DNA of 64,000 nt from JANYJA01 sp038229055 (GTDB lineage Bacteria; Acidobacteriota; Terriglobia; Bryobacterales; Bryobacteraceae): NCBI GenBank assembly GCA_038229055.1, contig JBBROU010000005.1, positions 1 to 64,000 of the forward strand, read 5' to 3'. Shown here one piece after another: positions 1-8,191 of this stretch; position 1 is the first letter of the stretch, and every line of letters starts with the position of its first letter. The notes beneath the pieces were generated by a model. That model was not told the DNA's origin and made no database searches. It worked only from the letters and a program-made list of their open reading frames with translations. The position numbers and the translations under genes were made by a program.

Positions 1-131
1 CGCCCTACGGCGCCGCCAGGCTTCACTCCCGCCGGAGCCGCTTCAACAATCTCCGGCTGAATGAGGCAAACTATCACTATCCAGGTGGGCCAGTTGTAAC
101 GATCAAAGTGGGCCAAGCCGGAGTAGCGAAC
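1..131. mobile_element. Probable end of an IS21-like insertion sequence
   Basis: Two direct copies of a GTGGGCCA-type word lie about 20 bp apart (around 85-93 and 110-118), separated by GTAACGATCAAA. IS21-family termini commonly carry repeated GTGGGCCA-like motifs. The M48 gene stops abruptly next to this end. No transposase is readable in the 60 bp before it. The family assignment rests on recall of terminal motifs only. Confidence 0.45.
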
Positions 132-1181
132 TCAAATGGCAGCCTGCGCGAAACCGTCGGGCTGACGACTGACGTTCAGACCGTACATATCGGCTTCCTG
201 TTCGACAGTGCGCACGAAAGTGTTTTGAACGGGTGTGAGAACAAACATATAGACCGAGACGAGCAGCATAGCGAGCGGAAGGACTGCCGTGTCGCCGGCG
301 CCGCGGATATTCCACTTCGCACCCCAGCGCGCCAGTGAACAGGTGAGGGACCAGTTCAGGAAGGCGAAGCCGGCGACTATCACAATCAGGAAGAATTCGA
401 TTCCCTTCCAAGGGTGATTGAGGACGTAGTGACCCATCTCATGTCCCACCACCGCCTGAATCTCTTCGGGCGAACCGCTCCGCAGCAGGTTGTCGCTCAC
501 CGTGATGCGCATAGTGGAGCCGATTCCGCTCACGTTGGCGCTCATGCGGGTGGTCTGCTTCGATTCGTCCATCTGATAAATCTCCCGGGCCGGGATGCCG
601 TTGGCACGGGCCATCCTGAGAATCGGCCCGATGACCTTCGGGTCTTCCAGCGGCGTGATTTTGTTGAAGACCGGCATCAGATAGACAGGGGCAAGCAGCA
701 TCATTACGATTACGAAGAGTTCCGTAACGGCCGCACCCCAGATCCACCAGACCCGGACGCGGCGGACGACTCCGAACAGAACGATGGTGAGTAGCCCTCC
801 TATCACAAGGTTGACGAGCAGCCCTTTGATCTGATCGCCCATCCAGGGCCCGAAGGTTTGCGTGGCGTGACCGTACTGGTGCTCGCGGAAATAGCCCTCG
901 TAGACCGTGAGCGGGAAGCCGAGTACGGTCGTCAGCAGCAGGAAGCAGGCCCAATAAAAAGCTGTTTGAAGGAGCCTGGAGCGGGTCAGCTTTTCGGCGA
1001 GATCACGCATGCGGGCCGACCAGCCGAACTGGAGGAGTGCGAGCGAAATTACCGCTGCGCAGAGGAAGTCCCAAAGCTGGAGCCAGTAACCGCCTTCGAA
1101 GTAGGCGTTGGATCGGGCCACGGCTTCAACAGGCATCTTTGCCATCCAGGCTGCGGTTGCCGCGTCGACGTTGATGATCAT
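132..1181 (-). CDS. CAAX prenyl protease-like M48 zinc metalloprotease, C-terminally truncated
   Basis: Membrane zinc endopeptidase of the Ste24/M48 family. Several hydrophobic segments fill the first 180 residues, followed by the HEMGH motif (His247, Glu248, His251) and the downstream VEQEADMYG segment that supplies the third zinc ligand. Family members normally continue about 50-70 residues past the 'QPDGFAQAA' segment with a helix and an HPSG-type motif. Here a TGA follows immediately and the adjoining DNA looks like an IS end, so the last part is missing. The start ATG overlaps the stop of the upstream FMN reductase (ATGA), so the two are translationally coupled. The zinc site is intact, but whether the shortened protein folds is unknown. 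In this family it would act at the inner membrane on misfolded or prenyl-like substrates. Confidence 0.8.
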   Translation of the reverse strand: MIINVDAATAAWMAKMPVEAVARSNAYFEGGYWLQLWDFLCAAVISLALLQFGWSARMRDLAEKLTRSRLLQTAFYWACFLLLTTVLGFPLTVYEGYFREHQYGHATQTFGPWMGDQIKGLLVNLVIGGLLTIVLFGVVRRVRVWWIWGAAVTELFVIVMMLLAPVYLMPVFNKITPLEDPKVIGPILRMARANGIPAREIYQMDESKQTTRMSANVSGIGSTMRITVSDNLLRSGSPEEIQAVVGHEMGHYVLNHPWKGIEFFLIVIVAGFAFLNWSLTCSLARWGAKWNIRGAGDTAVLPLAMLLVSVYMFVLTPVQNTFVRTVEQEADMYGLNVSRQPDGFAQAAI

Positions 1182-1696
1182 GGGGTCAAATATTCGATAC
1201 GCGGGCCGGCAGGAAAAAGATCGGTGAAAATCGCATCTGCATAATCTGCATAGAACCTGCGGATGGTATACCGTGTTTCCGAGGTGACTGAAGCCTCGGA
1301 CAATACCTTCGCCGACATCACAGTAACCGTTTCCGTGAGCGATGCTTGCGCATACTTGCCACGCGGCGACGCATTGAACAGCGTAACGGGCTTGTCCACG
1401 AGTTCACCGCTGCCGACGATCCAGTCGAGGGCGTTTTTCAGGACGCCGGGAACACCGTGTGCGTATTCCGGTACAGAAAACACAACACCATCCGCGGTCT
1501 TCAACTTTGACCGCCACAGTTTCACTGCCTGCGGAACTGCCTCGTCATCGAGGTCAGGATTAAAGTGCGGGAGATCGCCGATTCCATCGAAGAGAGATAT
1601 TCCGACGCCCTCGGGAGCGAGCGCCGCTGCAGCCCTCAGGAGGATTGTGTTGGATGAAGTGGCACGAAGGCTGCCGGATATCCCGAGAATATTAAT
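1178..1696 (-). CDS. NADPH-dependent FMN reductase family flavoprotein
   Basis: Flavodoxin-fold reductase of the SsuE/chromate-reductase type. The N-terminus has the FMN-phosphate loop ILGISGSLRATSSNT, and the middle carries PEYAHGVPGVLKNALDW, the usual flavin-contacting motif. The frame is open from a TGA near 1730, but no ATG, GTG or TTG occurs before the conserved N-terminus. The best candidate is an ATT at 1696-1694 that overlaps the TAA of the preceding gene (ATTAA), giving 172 residues. The next ATG (1525) would delete the FMN loop. So this is either a rare ATT start coupled to the upstream gene or a gene that lost its start codon. Its stop overlaps the M48 start. The substrate cannot be inferred. 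Confidence 0.7.
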   Translation of the reverse strand: MNILGISGSLRATSSNTILLRAAAALAPEGVGISLFDGIGDLPHFNPDLDDEAVPQAVKLWRSKLKTADGVVFSVPEYAHGVPGVLKNALDWIVGSGELVDKPVTLFNASPRGKYAQASLTETVTVMSAKVLSEASVTSETRYTIRRFYADYADAIFTDLFPAGPRIEYLTP

Positions 1697-2243
1697 AAGA
1701 CGTGCTCTCTTCTGGGGCCGAACGGTGTTGCCGAGTCATCAGCAGCGTTATGGATTCCACTAAGTCTTTCACGAACGCGTCTTTGTGGCGAGACCATCTA
1801 CCTGGATACGGCAAATGGAGAAATGGTCCATGCCAACCGGCGCGGAAGGCCGCGCGGGCAACGGTCGCCTCAATCGAGCGCACGACGGTTACGATCTTTG
1901 ACGGCCGAAGTCGCCCGATCGTTCGCGAAAGTGTGGTCTCGCCGGCTAGGCAAGCCGCACGCCGCGAACGGGAATCCAGATGGTCCACGGGTTCCAGACA
2001 CAGGTCGATCAAATAGCAACCTGAGGCCTGGAACGCGGCGAGAAAGCTCGCGGCGCTCATCGATGGATCGGCGACAAGGAATGCTTCGCGCGTCGCACGA
2101 TAGAGCCCGGAGTCGCCTTTGTAGAAGAACCTACCCGACGCTGGCGGGGACTCGCCGACGAACAGCAGTTCCACACGGGGCGGACGAAACCGGAGCCGCA
2201 GGCGTTCCTGTCGGCGTCGGGCCTCGTCGTTGCTAGTGCCCAC
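1692..2243 (-). CDS. Uracil-DNA-glycosylase-like hypothetical protein
   Basis: About 183 residues from a GTG at 2243; a longer start at 2315 is possible but would overlap the MOSC gene by 83 bp. A hydrophobic strand followed by GESPPASGRFFY resembles motif A (GExPG-like) of the uracil-DNA glycosylase superfamily. A later HLPYPGRWSRH segment could correspond to the second active-site loop. The residues are not an exact match to any UDG family I know, so repair activity is only suggested. The gene sits between MOSC and FMN-reductase genes with overlaps on both sides, implying one transcript. I am confident it is a real gene and unsure of its function. Confidence 0.5.
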   Translation of the reverse strand: MGTSNDEARRRQERLRLRFRPPRVELLFVGESPPASGRFFYKGDSGLYRATREAFLVADPSMSAASFLAAFQASGCYLIDLCLEPVDHLDSRSRRAACLAGETTLSRTIGRLRPSKIVTVVRSIEATVARAAFRAGWHGPFLHLPYPGRWSRHKDAFVKDLVESITLLMTRQHRSAPEESTSY

Positions 2244-2895
2244 GGGCGGCCACCGTTCCTGGAAGGAATTCAACCTTCTGGTCAATTCGAATAGTGCCGC
2301 TTTGGGCGACCTCACAATTCAGCGCAAGTTTGCCGCTAAAACGCTTGACGATATCACGCAGCACGCTCGGATCAGGCACAAGTGTATCGGGATCGAAGGT
2401 GGTCATGATGCATCGGCCGCGCAGATCCGCGATGTCGATCACCACGTCGCCGATGACGAGTCGACCGCCCTGCCACAACCTTTCGTCGAGGCCGTTGACT
2501 CCGCCCACCACAATGTTAGGCCGGAGACGGCGACGGTCGCGGCCAAATGCCGCGATGGCCCCGTCGGTTGCGACTAGGAGCGGCATAACATCGAAGCGAT
2601 CCAAGCCATCGTCATAAACGAGTTGGGCACCCGGTCCCGTGATTTGTTGGATATCCGTCAGAACCGCGGGATCGGTCCATAGCCGGCCATCTACGAGGGG
2701 GATGCCTTTATCACCCAGCGCCGCCCTGTGCCCAAGAAGCCCTGGGTGAGTCCTGGAGGTGATCGTGCGGCCTCGCCCATTCCGAACCTGCAGGACACGG
2801 TCACCCTCGATGCCCGTTGCTGTCAGTTGGGCGGTCTGCAATTGTTCACCCGCCATCGATTTCGCTGGATATCGCCAGATTTCGGCTACGTGCAT
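2233..2895 (-). CDS. MOSC domain-containing protein
   Basis: A 220-residue protein with the N-terminal beta-barrel signature (AEIWRYPAKSMAGE) followed by a GIEGDR segment and the C-terminal RGRCIMTTFDPDT motif, which contains the conserved Cys of MOSC domains. MOSC proteins act in sulfur transfer and in molybdenum-cofactor-dependent reduction of N-hydroxylated compounds, with the Cys carrying sulfur or binding the metal. Length and domain order match the stand-alone YcbX/mARC-like class without the ferredoxin tail. No molybdenum cofactor genes are nearby, so the physiological substrate is unknown. Confidence 0.85.
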   Translation of the reverse strand: MHVAEIWRYPAKSMAGEQLQTAQLTATGIEGDRVLQVRNGRGRTITSRTHPGLLGHRAALGDKGIPLVDGRLWTDPAVLTDIQQITGPGAQLVYDDGLDRFDVMPLLVATDGAIAAFGRDRRRLRPNIVVGGVNGLDERLWQGGRLVIGDVVIDIADLRGRCIMTTFDPDTLVPDPSVLRDIVKRFSGKLALNCEVAQSGTIRIDQKVEFLPGTVAARGH

Positions 2896-2918
2896 TTTAT
2901 TCTCTCCTACTGCCTGAA

Positions 2919-3335
2919 TCAGAGGATGCGGCGTTCGCTAAATTCGATGCGAGCGTCGTTGATACTGGCAAGCCGCCGTCGCATCAGGCCTTCATCGTCG
3001 AACTCCCAAAGCTCGTTTCCGTAGGCGCGGTACCACTGGCCTTCAACGTCGTGCCACTCATATTCAAAGCTTACGGCGATACGATTTTCGCGAAAGCCCC
3101 ACAGCGACTTTTTCAAGCGGTAGTCCAACTCCTTGGCCCACTTGCGGCGAAGCAGCGCCTTGATTTCGTCGCGGCCACGCACGAATTCGGTACGATTACG
3201 CCACTCCGAGTCCATGCTGTAGGCGAGCGCGACGCGGTCGGGGTCTCGCGAGTTCCACGCATCCTCTGCGAGTTGGACTTTCCTGGAGGCGCTCTCTGTA
3301 GTGAATGGCGGCACGATGGGTAATGTAGGTGTCAT
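2919..3335 (-). CDS. NTF2-like / DUF1348 family protein
   Basis: A 138-residue alpha+beta protein of the SnoaL/NTF2-like superfamily. It contains AEDAWNSRDPDRVALAYS, RGRDEIKALLRRKWAKELDY and a C-terminal strand region rich in Trp and Tyr (EYEWHDVEGQWYRAYGNE), all typical of DUF1348. I chose the ATG at 3335 because the frame upstream of it reads basic, low-quality sequence. No enzymatic role is established for the family. It lies 23 bp upstream of the MOSC gene in the same direction. Confidence 0.8.
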   Translation of the reverse strand: MTPTLPIVPPFTTESASRKVQLAEDAWNSRDPDRVALAYSMDSEWRNRTEFVRGRDEIKALLRRKWAKELDYRLKKSLWGFRENRIAVSFEYEWHDVEGQWYRAYGNELWEFDDEGLMRRRLASINDARIEFSERRIL

Positions 3336-3379
3336 GGTGGCCTTCCTTCTTATGGCGAAAACTAAGCGTCCAGCCTTAC

Positions 3380-4640
3380 TTAGCGGTTCGCACGACCGAC
3401 GCACATGAGCCGGTAGCCCTGCGCACGAAGCTGCGGCTCGAGTCCATCCTCGACTTCCATTTCGACGTGGCCGTCGAGTACCCGAGTCGCACAAGTGTCG
3501 CACTGGCCAACCCGGCAGTCTTAGGGTATGTCGATGCCATGACGCTCGGCCAGCATCAGGAGCGATTCGCTGGACGAACCCTCGTGCTTCGCGCCGGTCC
3601 TGACGAATTCCACCAAGCACTTCGCATCGGCGGAATTCGTTGACGGCAGCATTCCGATGGTGAAGCGTTCTTGCCGAATCTGTTGAGCTGTTACACCAGA
3701 TGACGTCGGAATCTCATTCATGCTTGACATGAACGCAGGTCGTCCGCACAGGAAAAACGTCTGATGGGTCACCTCCGTCAACTGCTCTTCAATCATCGCG
3801 CGGGTAATGTAACCGCGCGGGCCGCGCCAATCCGAACCGGGTTGGCTTACGACCATGTGGAGCCTGAATCGAGGCAACCGTTTCTGCAGCCCCCGAGGTC
3901 TTTTTGGAAGATCACGTCGTTCTCGGTGCGGACCGCATAAAAGAGCGTGATCTTCGTGTTTGGTGAAGCCTCTTCGATATATCGCAGCATCGACATGATA
4001 GGAGTGATTCCGCTTCCACCAGCGAACAGTGCGATGTTTGCGTGGAGCGTTTCATCGAAGCAGAATTGCCCGAAGGGTCCGTGGGCCTCGACAAACTCTT
4101 TCTGAATGGGTCAGGACCAAAGAGAATAGGAGCGCGGCACCTTCTTGCCATCCACCACCCAATCGAACGTCAGGAACTGTCCCGGTTTCGCGCCCAAAGA
4201 GTGCGACAGGGGAAACGTCAGGGTCACTGTGTCTTCGGTCTCCCGCCGGATTCCCGAAAGCTTCAATAAAAGCGTCTTCTTTGCGGGGCTTCCGCGCCGG
4301 CCAGGCATCCTCGACGCTAACAGGATCGCGACGATTACTCCATAGAGGGCCGGCAGTCGAACATCGGACTTCACGAGCCAATAGTAATGCACTACGCCGG
4401 CAATCGCCGTTGCATAAACCAAACAGTGGAGCCACTGCCAGCGCTTGAGACCCAAGCGCTGGATCCGCCTTTCGTGGACGTGACCGCGAGCGGCGGCATC
4501 GTCAAAAGGCCAAAAAAACCTACCGTAATAAACCTCCGCTTGACCACATCCTCGGCGATTTCGCGCAGGTTGAAATTCTTGTCCAGCCGGAACCACGTGA
4601 GGAAATGCAGCGATCCGGTGTTTCAGGGTACGTTTCACGA
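3380..4640 (-). pseudogene. Broken fusion of MsrQ/YedZ-like heme domain, FAD/NAD reductase and 2Fe-2S ferredoxin
   Basis: Reading across three frames recovers one ancestral oxidoreductase. The N-terminal part has MsrQ-like membrane segments (FNLREIAEDVVKRRFITVG, then RWQWLHCLVYATAIAGVVHY). The middle has FAD (RSYSL) and NAD (LFAGGSGITPIMSML) motifs, then TFFLCG. The C-terminus is a plant-type ferredoxin with CRVGQCDTCATRVLDG and a final Cys. Lesions seen are a 1-nt frameshift near 4480, an in-frame TGA around 4110 followed by an apparent internal deletion (EFVE joined to AHGPFGQF), a frameshift near 3885, and an in-frame TAA at about 3521 just before the 2Fe-2S loop. It cannot make a working protein. 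The intact ancestor would have passed electrons from NAD(P)H through FAD and 2Fe-2S to a membrane heme domain. Confidence 0.85.
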
Positions 4641-4655
4641 TCACGAGTTATTTTC

Positions 4656-4683
4656 TTGACTCAATCCTCCTTCTTGGTATACT
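4656..4683 (+). promoter_or_regulatory. Sigma-70-type promoter for the contractile-machine operon
   Basis: A TTGACT box at 4656-4661 and a TATACT box at 4678-4683 are separated by 16 bp. They lie about 25 bp upstream of the first gene of the tail cluster. It is the best promoter match I see at any operon start in this window. No operator repeat is obvious beside it. Confidence 0.7.
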
Positions 4684-4708
4684 CTCCTCTGGAAACGAAA
4701 GGCCTCCA

Positions 4709-5179
4709 TTGGACACAATCAGCGCGGAAGCTGTTGCTGGATTGAACGCAGCGTTGGTGGCGCTTCTGCCAGCCGTGGCAGCTCCCGCACTGACGCCGGA
4801 TGTTTCCATCCAATTACAAACCATCTCTCCTTCCGGACTCGGCGGATTTGTCGGGATAAACGATTTACCACCGGGTGAGATTTACGGCCGCAAGATCGAT
4901 GCCATCGTCGTCATCGGCGTCAAGGCGGCGCCCAATCAGATTGATGCCGCGGTGGCGGCGGCCGGCAACGCGCTACTGGCCGCGGACCGCGCCACGCTCG
5001 GCACGCTCGGAGTACAGCGAATCACTTTGGACGAAGCCGGTGAAACATCCGCGCTGTCCGCAACACTTGTTGTTCGACCGGTTCGTTTTCGGGTTCTATA
5101 TGAGTTTCTGAAAATTCCCGTGGATCCCGAAGGGCTCATTCAACAGATTCCCCTTAACATTCAGTTGCAGCAAATTTAG
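4709..5179 (+). CDS. Putative tail terminator / cap protein of the contractile machine
   Basis: 156 residues from a TTG start (AAAGG lies 6 bp upstream), the first gene of the operon. It shares no signature I recognise, but its mixed alpha/beta make-up, small size and position directly before the sheath gene match tail-terminator proteins of contractile phages. In extracellular CIS loci that capping role is usually played by a DUF4255 (Pvc16/Afp16-like) protein, which is absent here. The C-terminal half (VVRPVRFRVLYEFLKIP) forms beta-strand-like sequence, as expected for a hexameric ring that closes the tube. The role is inferred from position. Confidence 0.5.
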   Translation: MDTISAEAVAGLNAALVALLPAVAAPALTPDVSIQLQTISPSGLGGFVGINDLPPGEIYGRKIDAIVVIGVKAAPNQIDAAVAAAGNALLAADRATLGTLGVQRITLDEAGETSALSATLVVRPVRFRVLYEFLKIPVDPEGLIQQIPLNIQLQQI

Positions 5180-5191
5180 GCAGGAGAACAA

Positions 5192-6286
5192 ATGGCAGAG
5201 ACTTTTTCTATCAGCGAACTGATAGTCCCCGGTACGTACGTTCGCGTGCTGTCCGAAGGACTGATCGGAGTCGGCGGAATCTCAACCGGAAACATCGGCG
5301 TGGTCGGGTCCGTTGCTGCCGGTAACGCCTTCGCCGGACACACCGTAATCCTCTCGGATTATGCGACCGCGCAGACGGAATTCGGAACCTACGACGCTTT
5401 CAGCGTCGGTAAGCTCAACCTCACACGCGCTATCGAGCTGCTTTTCCAGAACGGCGCGAGCACAGTCTACGCGCGCCCATTGCCGCTCGGCGCGAACGAT
5501 GCGCAACCTGTACTCAGCGATTACACCGCGGCCTTCACGGAGCTCATCAAGGAAAACGTTAACATTCTGGTGGCGCCGCAGCTTGCTACCGACGACGCCA
5601 AATTTGTTCTCGCACCGATCCTCGAGAGTGCGGAAAACGGCGGCAAAGACATCATCGCCGTCATCGGGTCGGATAAGAGCGCCACCGCCGACATCACCGC
5701 GCAGGCTCCTACCAACGGACGGATCATTCTGACCGCGCCTGGAATCCAGGCGTTCGATTCAGCCGCAAAGCAGATGGTCACGCTGCCCGGGAACTTTACC
5801 GCCGCCGCCGTGGCTGGGCTGCTGAGCACGCTGGTACCACAATCCAGCCCCACCAATAAAGTGCTGCCCGGCGTGGTTCATCTGGCGCAGAAATTATCCT
5901 ACGGCGATGAGAAGAGCCTGCTTACCGGCCGCGTCATGGTCCTTGAAGAGCGTCAGGGCGTGCGTGTCACCCGCGGGCTCACCACCGACAACGGCGCATT
6001 TAAACAGGTCACCACGCGGCGCATCGTGGACTTCGCCAAAGCCGGGATGCGGCAGGCCGCCGATCCTTTTATCGGACGATTGAATAACCAACGCGTTCGC
6101 GGCGCATTGGCCAGTACGATTAACGGCTTCCTAACCTCCATGGTGCAGGATGAAGCGCTGATCAGCTACACCCTCGACGTGAGCGCGACTCGTCAGGATG
6201 AGATTAACGGGCGCGCCATCGTAAACGCGATTCTGGCGCCGACTTTCAGTATCGACTTCGTGGCGGTAACGCTGGTACTTCAGTAG
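5192..6286 (+). CDS. Contractile tail sheath protein
   Basis: 364 residues. The N-terminus (SELIVPGTYVRVLSEGLIGVGG) is the typical sheath opening in which an extended strand precedes a GxxxVGxA-like turn. The C-terminal third includes TTRRIVDFAKAGMRQAADPFIG, and the end (INGRAIVNAILAPTF, then alternating hydrophobics) is the donor strand that links sheath subunits. It is short compared with T4 gp18 and close to minimal sheath proteins of CIS and tailocins, so few surface domains are inserted. Sheath subunits polymerise around the tube and contract to drive it through a target envelope. The gene lies 12 bp after the cap gene and 8 bp before the tube gene. Confidence 0.92.
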   Translation: MAETFSISELIVPGTYVRVLSEGLIGVGGISTGNIGVVGSVAAGNAFAGHTVILSDYATAQTEFGTYDAFSVGKLNLTRAIELLFQNGASTVYARPLPLGANDAQPVLSDYTAAFTELIKENVNILVAPQLATDDAKFVLAPILESAENGGKDIIAVIGSDKSATADITAQAPTNGRIILTAPGIQAFDSAAKQMVTLPGNFTAAAVAGLLSTLVPQSSPTNKVLPGVVHLAQKLSYGDEKSLLTGRVMVLEERQGVRVTRGLTTDNGAFKQVTTRRIVDFAKAGMRQAADPFIGRLNNQRVRGALASTINGFLTSMVQDEALISYTLDVSATRQDEINGRAIVNAILAPTFSIDFVAVTLVLQ

Positions 6287-6294
6287 AGGACATC

Positions 6295-6792
6295 ATGGCA
6301 AACGCGAAAGTATTCACAGGAGCCGACGGCTCCATCACTTTGTCACCCTCGCAGGGCACGGAAGGCGATAAGGCAAAAACCGTTATCGGTGCTTACGAGT
6401 TGCTGACGGTCGGCCGTGTGCAGAAGGTGCGCGTCGAGGTCACTTCCGAGGTCAAGGCCTTTCACGAAATCGGGCAGCGCTATGCGACCGAACTGCGCGG
6501 GGGCAATGTAACGATTCAGGGCAATATCGGAAGAGCGTACATCAACGGCGCGATGCTAAAACTCCTGCTGGGCGAAGCCGCGGATGGCCGGCCGGCGGGA
6601 AGCTGGGCTCAACCGGCGTTCAACATTACGCTCCTGATGCAGAGCCCTTCGTCGCCCGGCGTTACCAGCACCGTGACACTTCACGATGTGAAGATCGACC
6701 AATGGGTTTATCAGATGCCTGAAAACGAATTCGTCATGGAGTCGGTGGATTTCCAGGCGCTGTTCCTTACGGTGCAAGATAAGGCGGCATAA
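6295..6792 (+). CDS. Contractile tail tube protein
   Basis: 165 residues, beta-rich, directly after the sheath gene. The central region (EVTSEVKAFHEIGQRYATELRGGNVTIQGN as split motifs: EIGQRYATELRGG, then VTIQGNIGRAYING) resembles myophage inner-tube proteins in which a loop plus beta-barrel form stacked hexameric rings. Only one tube gene is present, whereas Afp/PVC-type clusters usually carry two or three. Its stop overlaps the next start (TAATG). The tube is the rigid needle propelled when the sheath shortens. Confidence 0.85.
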   Translation: MANAKVFTGADGSITLSPSQGTEGDKAKTVIGAYELLTVGRVQKVRVEVTSEVKAFHEIGQRYATELRGGNVTIQGNIGRAYINGAMLKLLLGEAADGRPAGSWAQPAFNITLLMQSPSSPGVTSTVTLHDVKIDQWVYQMPENEFVMESVDFQALFLTVQDKAA

Positions 6793-7265
6793 TGCTGTCC
6801 CCGGAAGAACTTCTTGCCGGGAGCGCCCTCAGATATGAGATTGAGGTCCCCACGGATGTGCTGCGTCCCGGCAGCCGCACCGAGAACGGGAACGGCCATG
6901 GCACCGTGCGGCTGCGCCCGCTGACGGTTGCCGATCTTCAGCTCATTTCGAGAGCGGCCAAAGAAAACGACGTGCTTCTCTCGACTCTGATGGTGCAACG
7001 CGCGTTAGTGGACCCGGAGCTGACCGTGGCCCAGGTCGCCTCCGCGCATGCGGGATTGGTCGAGTTTCTTCTTGAACACGTGAACAGGATTAGCGGGATC
7101 TCCGCCACGCGGGAACAATTGACGGATGCCCGTGAGGCCCCGTTGGTGAAAGCGGCTTTCGTACTGGCAAAGGAATTCGGCTGGACGCCACAGCAGGTTT
7201 CAGAGCTGACGCTGGCGCAGGTCCTGCTGCATTTGGAGATGCTGCGGCAGAAGGCGAAACCGTGA
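6792..7265 (+). CDS. Tail assembly chaperone-like protein
   Basis: 157 residues, acidic, mostly helical in the second half (AGLVEFLLEHVNRISGISATREQL). A VRLRPLTVADLQLISRAAKENDVL segment is typical of small tail-assembly chaperones, which sit between tube and tape-measure genes and keep the tape measure soluble. Myophages usually make a frameshifted G/GT pair at this spot. Here the following gene starts in another frame with a GTGA overlap, so I looked for a slippery run and saw no clear one. Position and composition support the role; no family signature is certain. Confidence 0.5.
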   Translation: MLSPEELLAGSALRYEIEVPTDVLRPGSRTENGNGHGTVRLRPLTVADLQLISRAAKENDVLLSTLMVQRALVDPELTVAQVASAHAGLVEFLLEHVNRISGISATREQLTDAREAPLVKAAFVLAKEFGWTPQQVSELTLAQVLLHLEMLRQKAKP

Positions 7266-8191
7266 GCAAGACGGACGAAATCGGAACTTTCCGCTCCGTT
7301 GCCGCGCGCCTCATGGGCGGCGCACCGGTCGATTCGAACGTGCCTGCGCTGCTTCTGTCGATGGAAGAATTGCCGCTGGTGAATGCCTCGCTTTTTGGCG
7401 CGCTGCAAGATGCCGCCGCGACGCAACAGGAAGATTCGTTTTCAGCCACGCGAACAAGCTCGGCGGGTGCGGCGCAGGCGCTCGCTTCAGAATCGCGGCC
7501 GGGAAGGAGCGCGCCGGAGGCGAACGGACGGCTCGCAAAACCCGATGTGCCGGTATTCTCGTTCCGCCGCGCACCTGCTCCCGCTTTAGCGCCATCGTCC
7601 GCGCATCGACCCGCACCTTATTCTGCGCCGGTGAATTCCGCGCCAACCGTGACGACCACACCCGCGAAGCCCCCGGCCGCTTCAACTAAGGGACTCGCCA
7701 CGCAGCTATTCGAGACACTCGAACTCTCCGCTGGCGCCCCACCGACTGAACCCTCAACGCTAACGAATGTCGCCTCTCCCGCGACATTCTCACCGGAACA
7801 CCGCGATCGCCAAATCTCCGATGCCCTCTCGCGCGCTTTCGATCGGCTGGACCCGGTGGCTAGCGAATTACTGGTACTACATACGAATGAAACTACCGCG
7901 GCTTTACAGCGGACTGTCGATTCCTCCTCATCCGTGGCTGCATCCAGACCTCCGGTAATCGCCGGATCGCCGGATCCGTTCAAACCGCTGGCAGTATCCC
8001 GCGAAGCTATTCAATCAGCCGCGCCAGCCGGCCTGACCGGCGGCATGTCGGAAACCCGGCCGGCCGCGCAGATCTTCCCTCACCCGCCATCGCAACTGCC
8101 CACGCTCGATTTCGATGCGGACACGCTGGCATCGCTCGTGAATGAAGTACTGGCCGAACAAGCGCGCAGGCATGGAGTGGATCTCTCATGA
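7262..8191 (+). CDS. Pro/Ala/Ser-rich linker protein of unknown function
   Basis: 309 residues starting at GTG with a 4-nt overlap to the previous gene. Residues 1-45 and the last 30 (LDFDADTLASLVNEVLAEQARRHG) look structured. The middle 230 residues are low in complexity, rich in Pro, Ala, Ser and Thr, and probably disordered. Its place between the chaperone-like and hub-associated genes is where phages carry the second chaperone product or a tape-measure cofactor. The conserved-looking helical C-terminus could bind another tail protein. I do not recognise a family. Confidence 0.55.
   Translation: MSKTDEIGTFRSVAARLMGGAPVDSNVPALLLSMEELPLVNASLFGALQDAAATQQEDSFSATRTSSAGAAQALASESRPGRSAPEANGRLAKPDVPVFSFRRAPAPALAPSSAHRPAPYSAPVNSAPTVTTTPAKPPAASTKGLATQLFETLELSAGAPPTEPSTLTNVASPATFSPEHRDRQISDALSRAFDRLDPVASELLVLHTNETTAALQRTVDSSSSVAASRPPVIAGSPDPFKPLAVSREAIQSAAPAGLTGGMSETRPAAQIFPHPPSQLPTLDFDADTLASLVNEVLAEQARRHGVDLS

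Noticed and set aside
4100..4125. Selenocysteine at the reductase-pseudogene TGA
   Set aside because: The expected residue is Ser, and several other lesions exist in the same gene.
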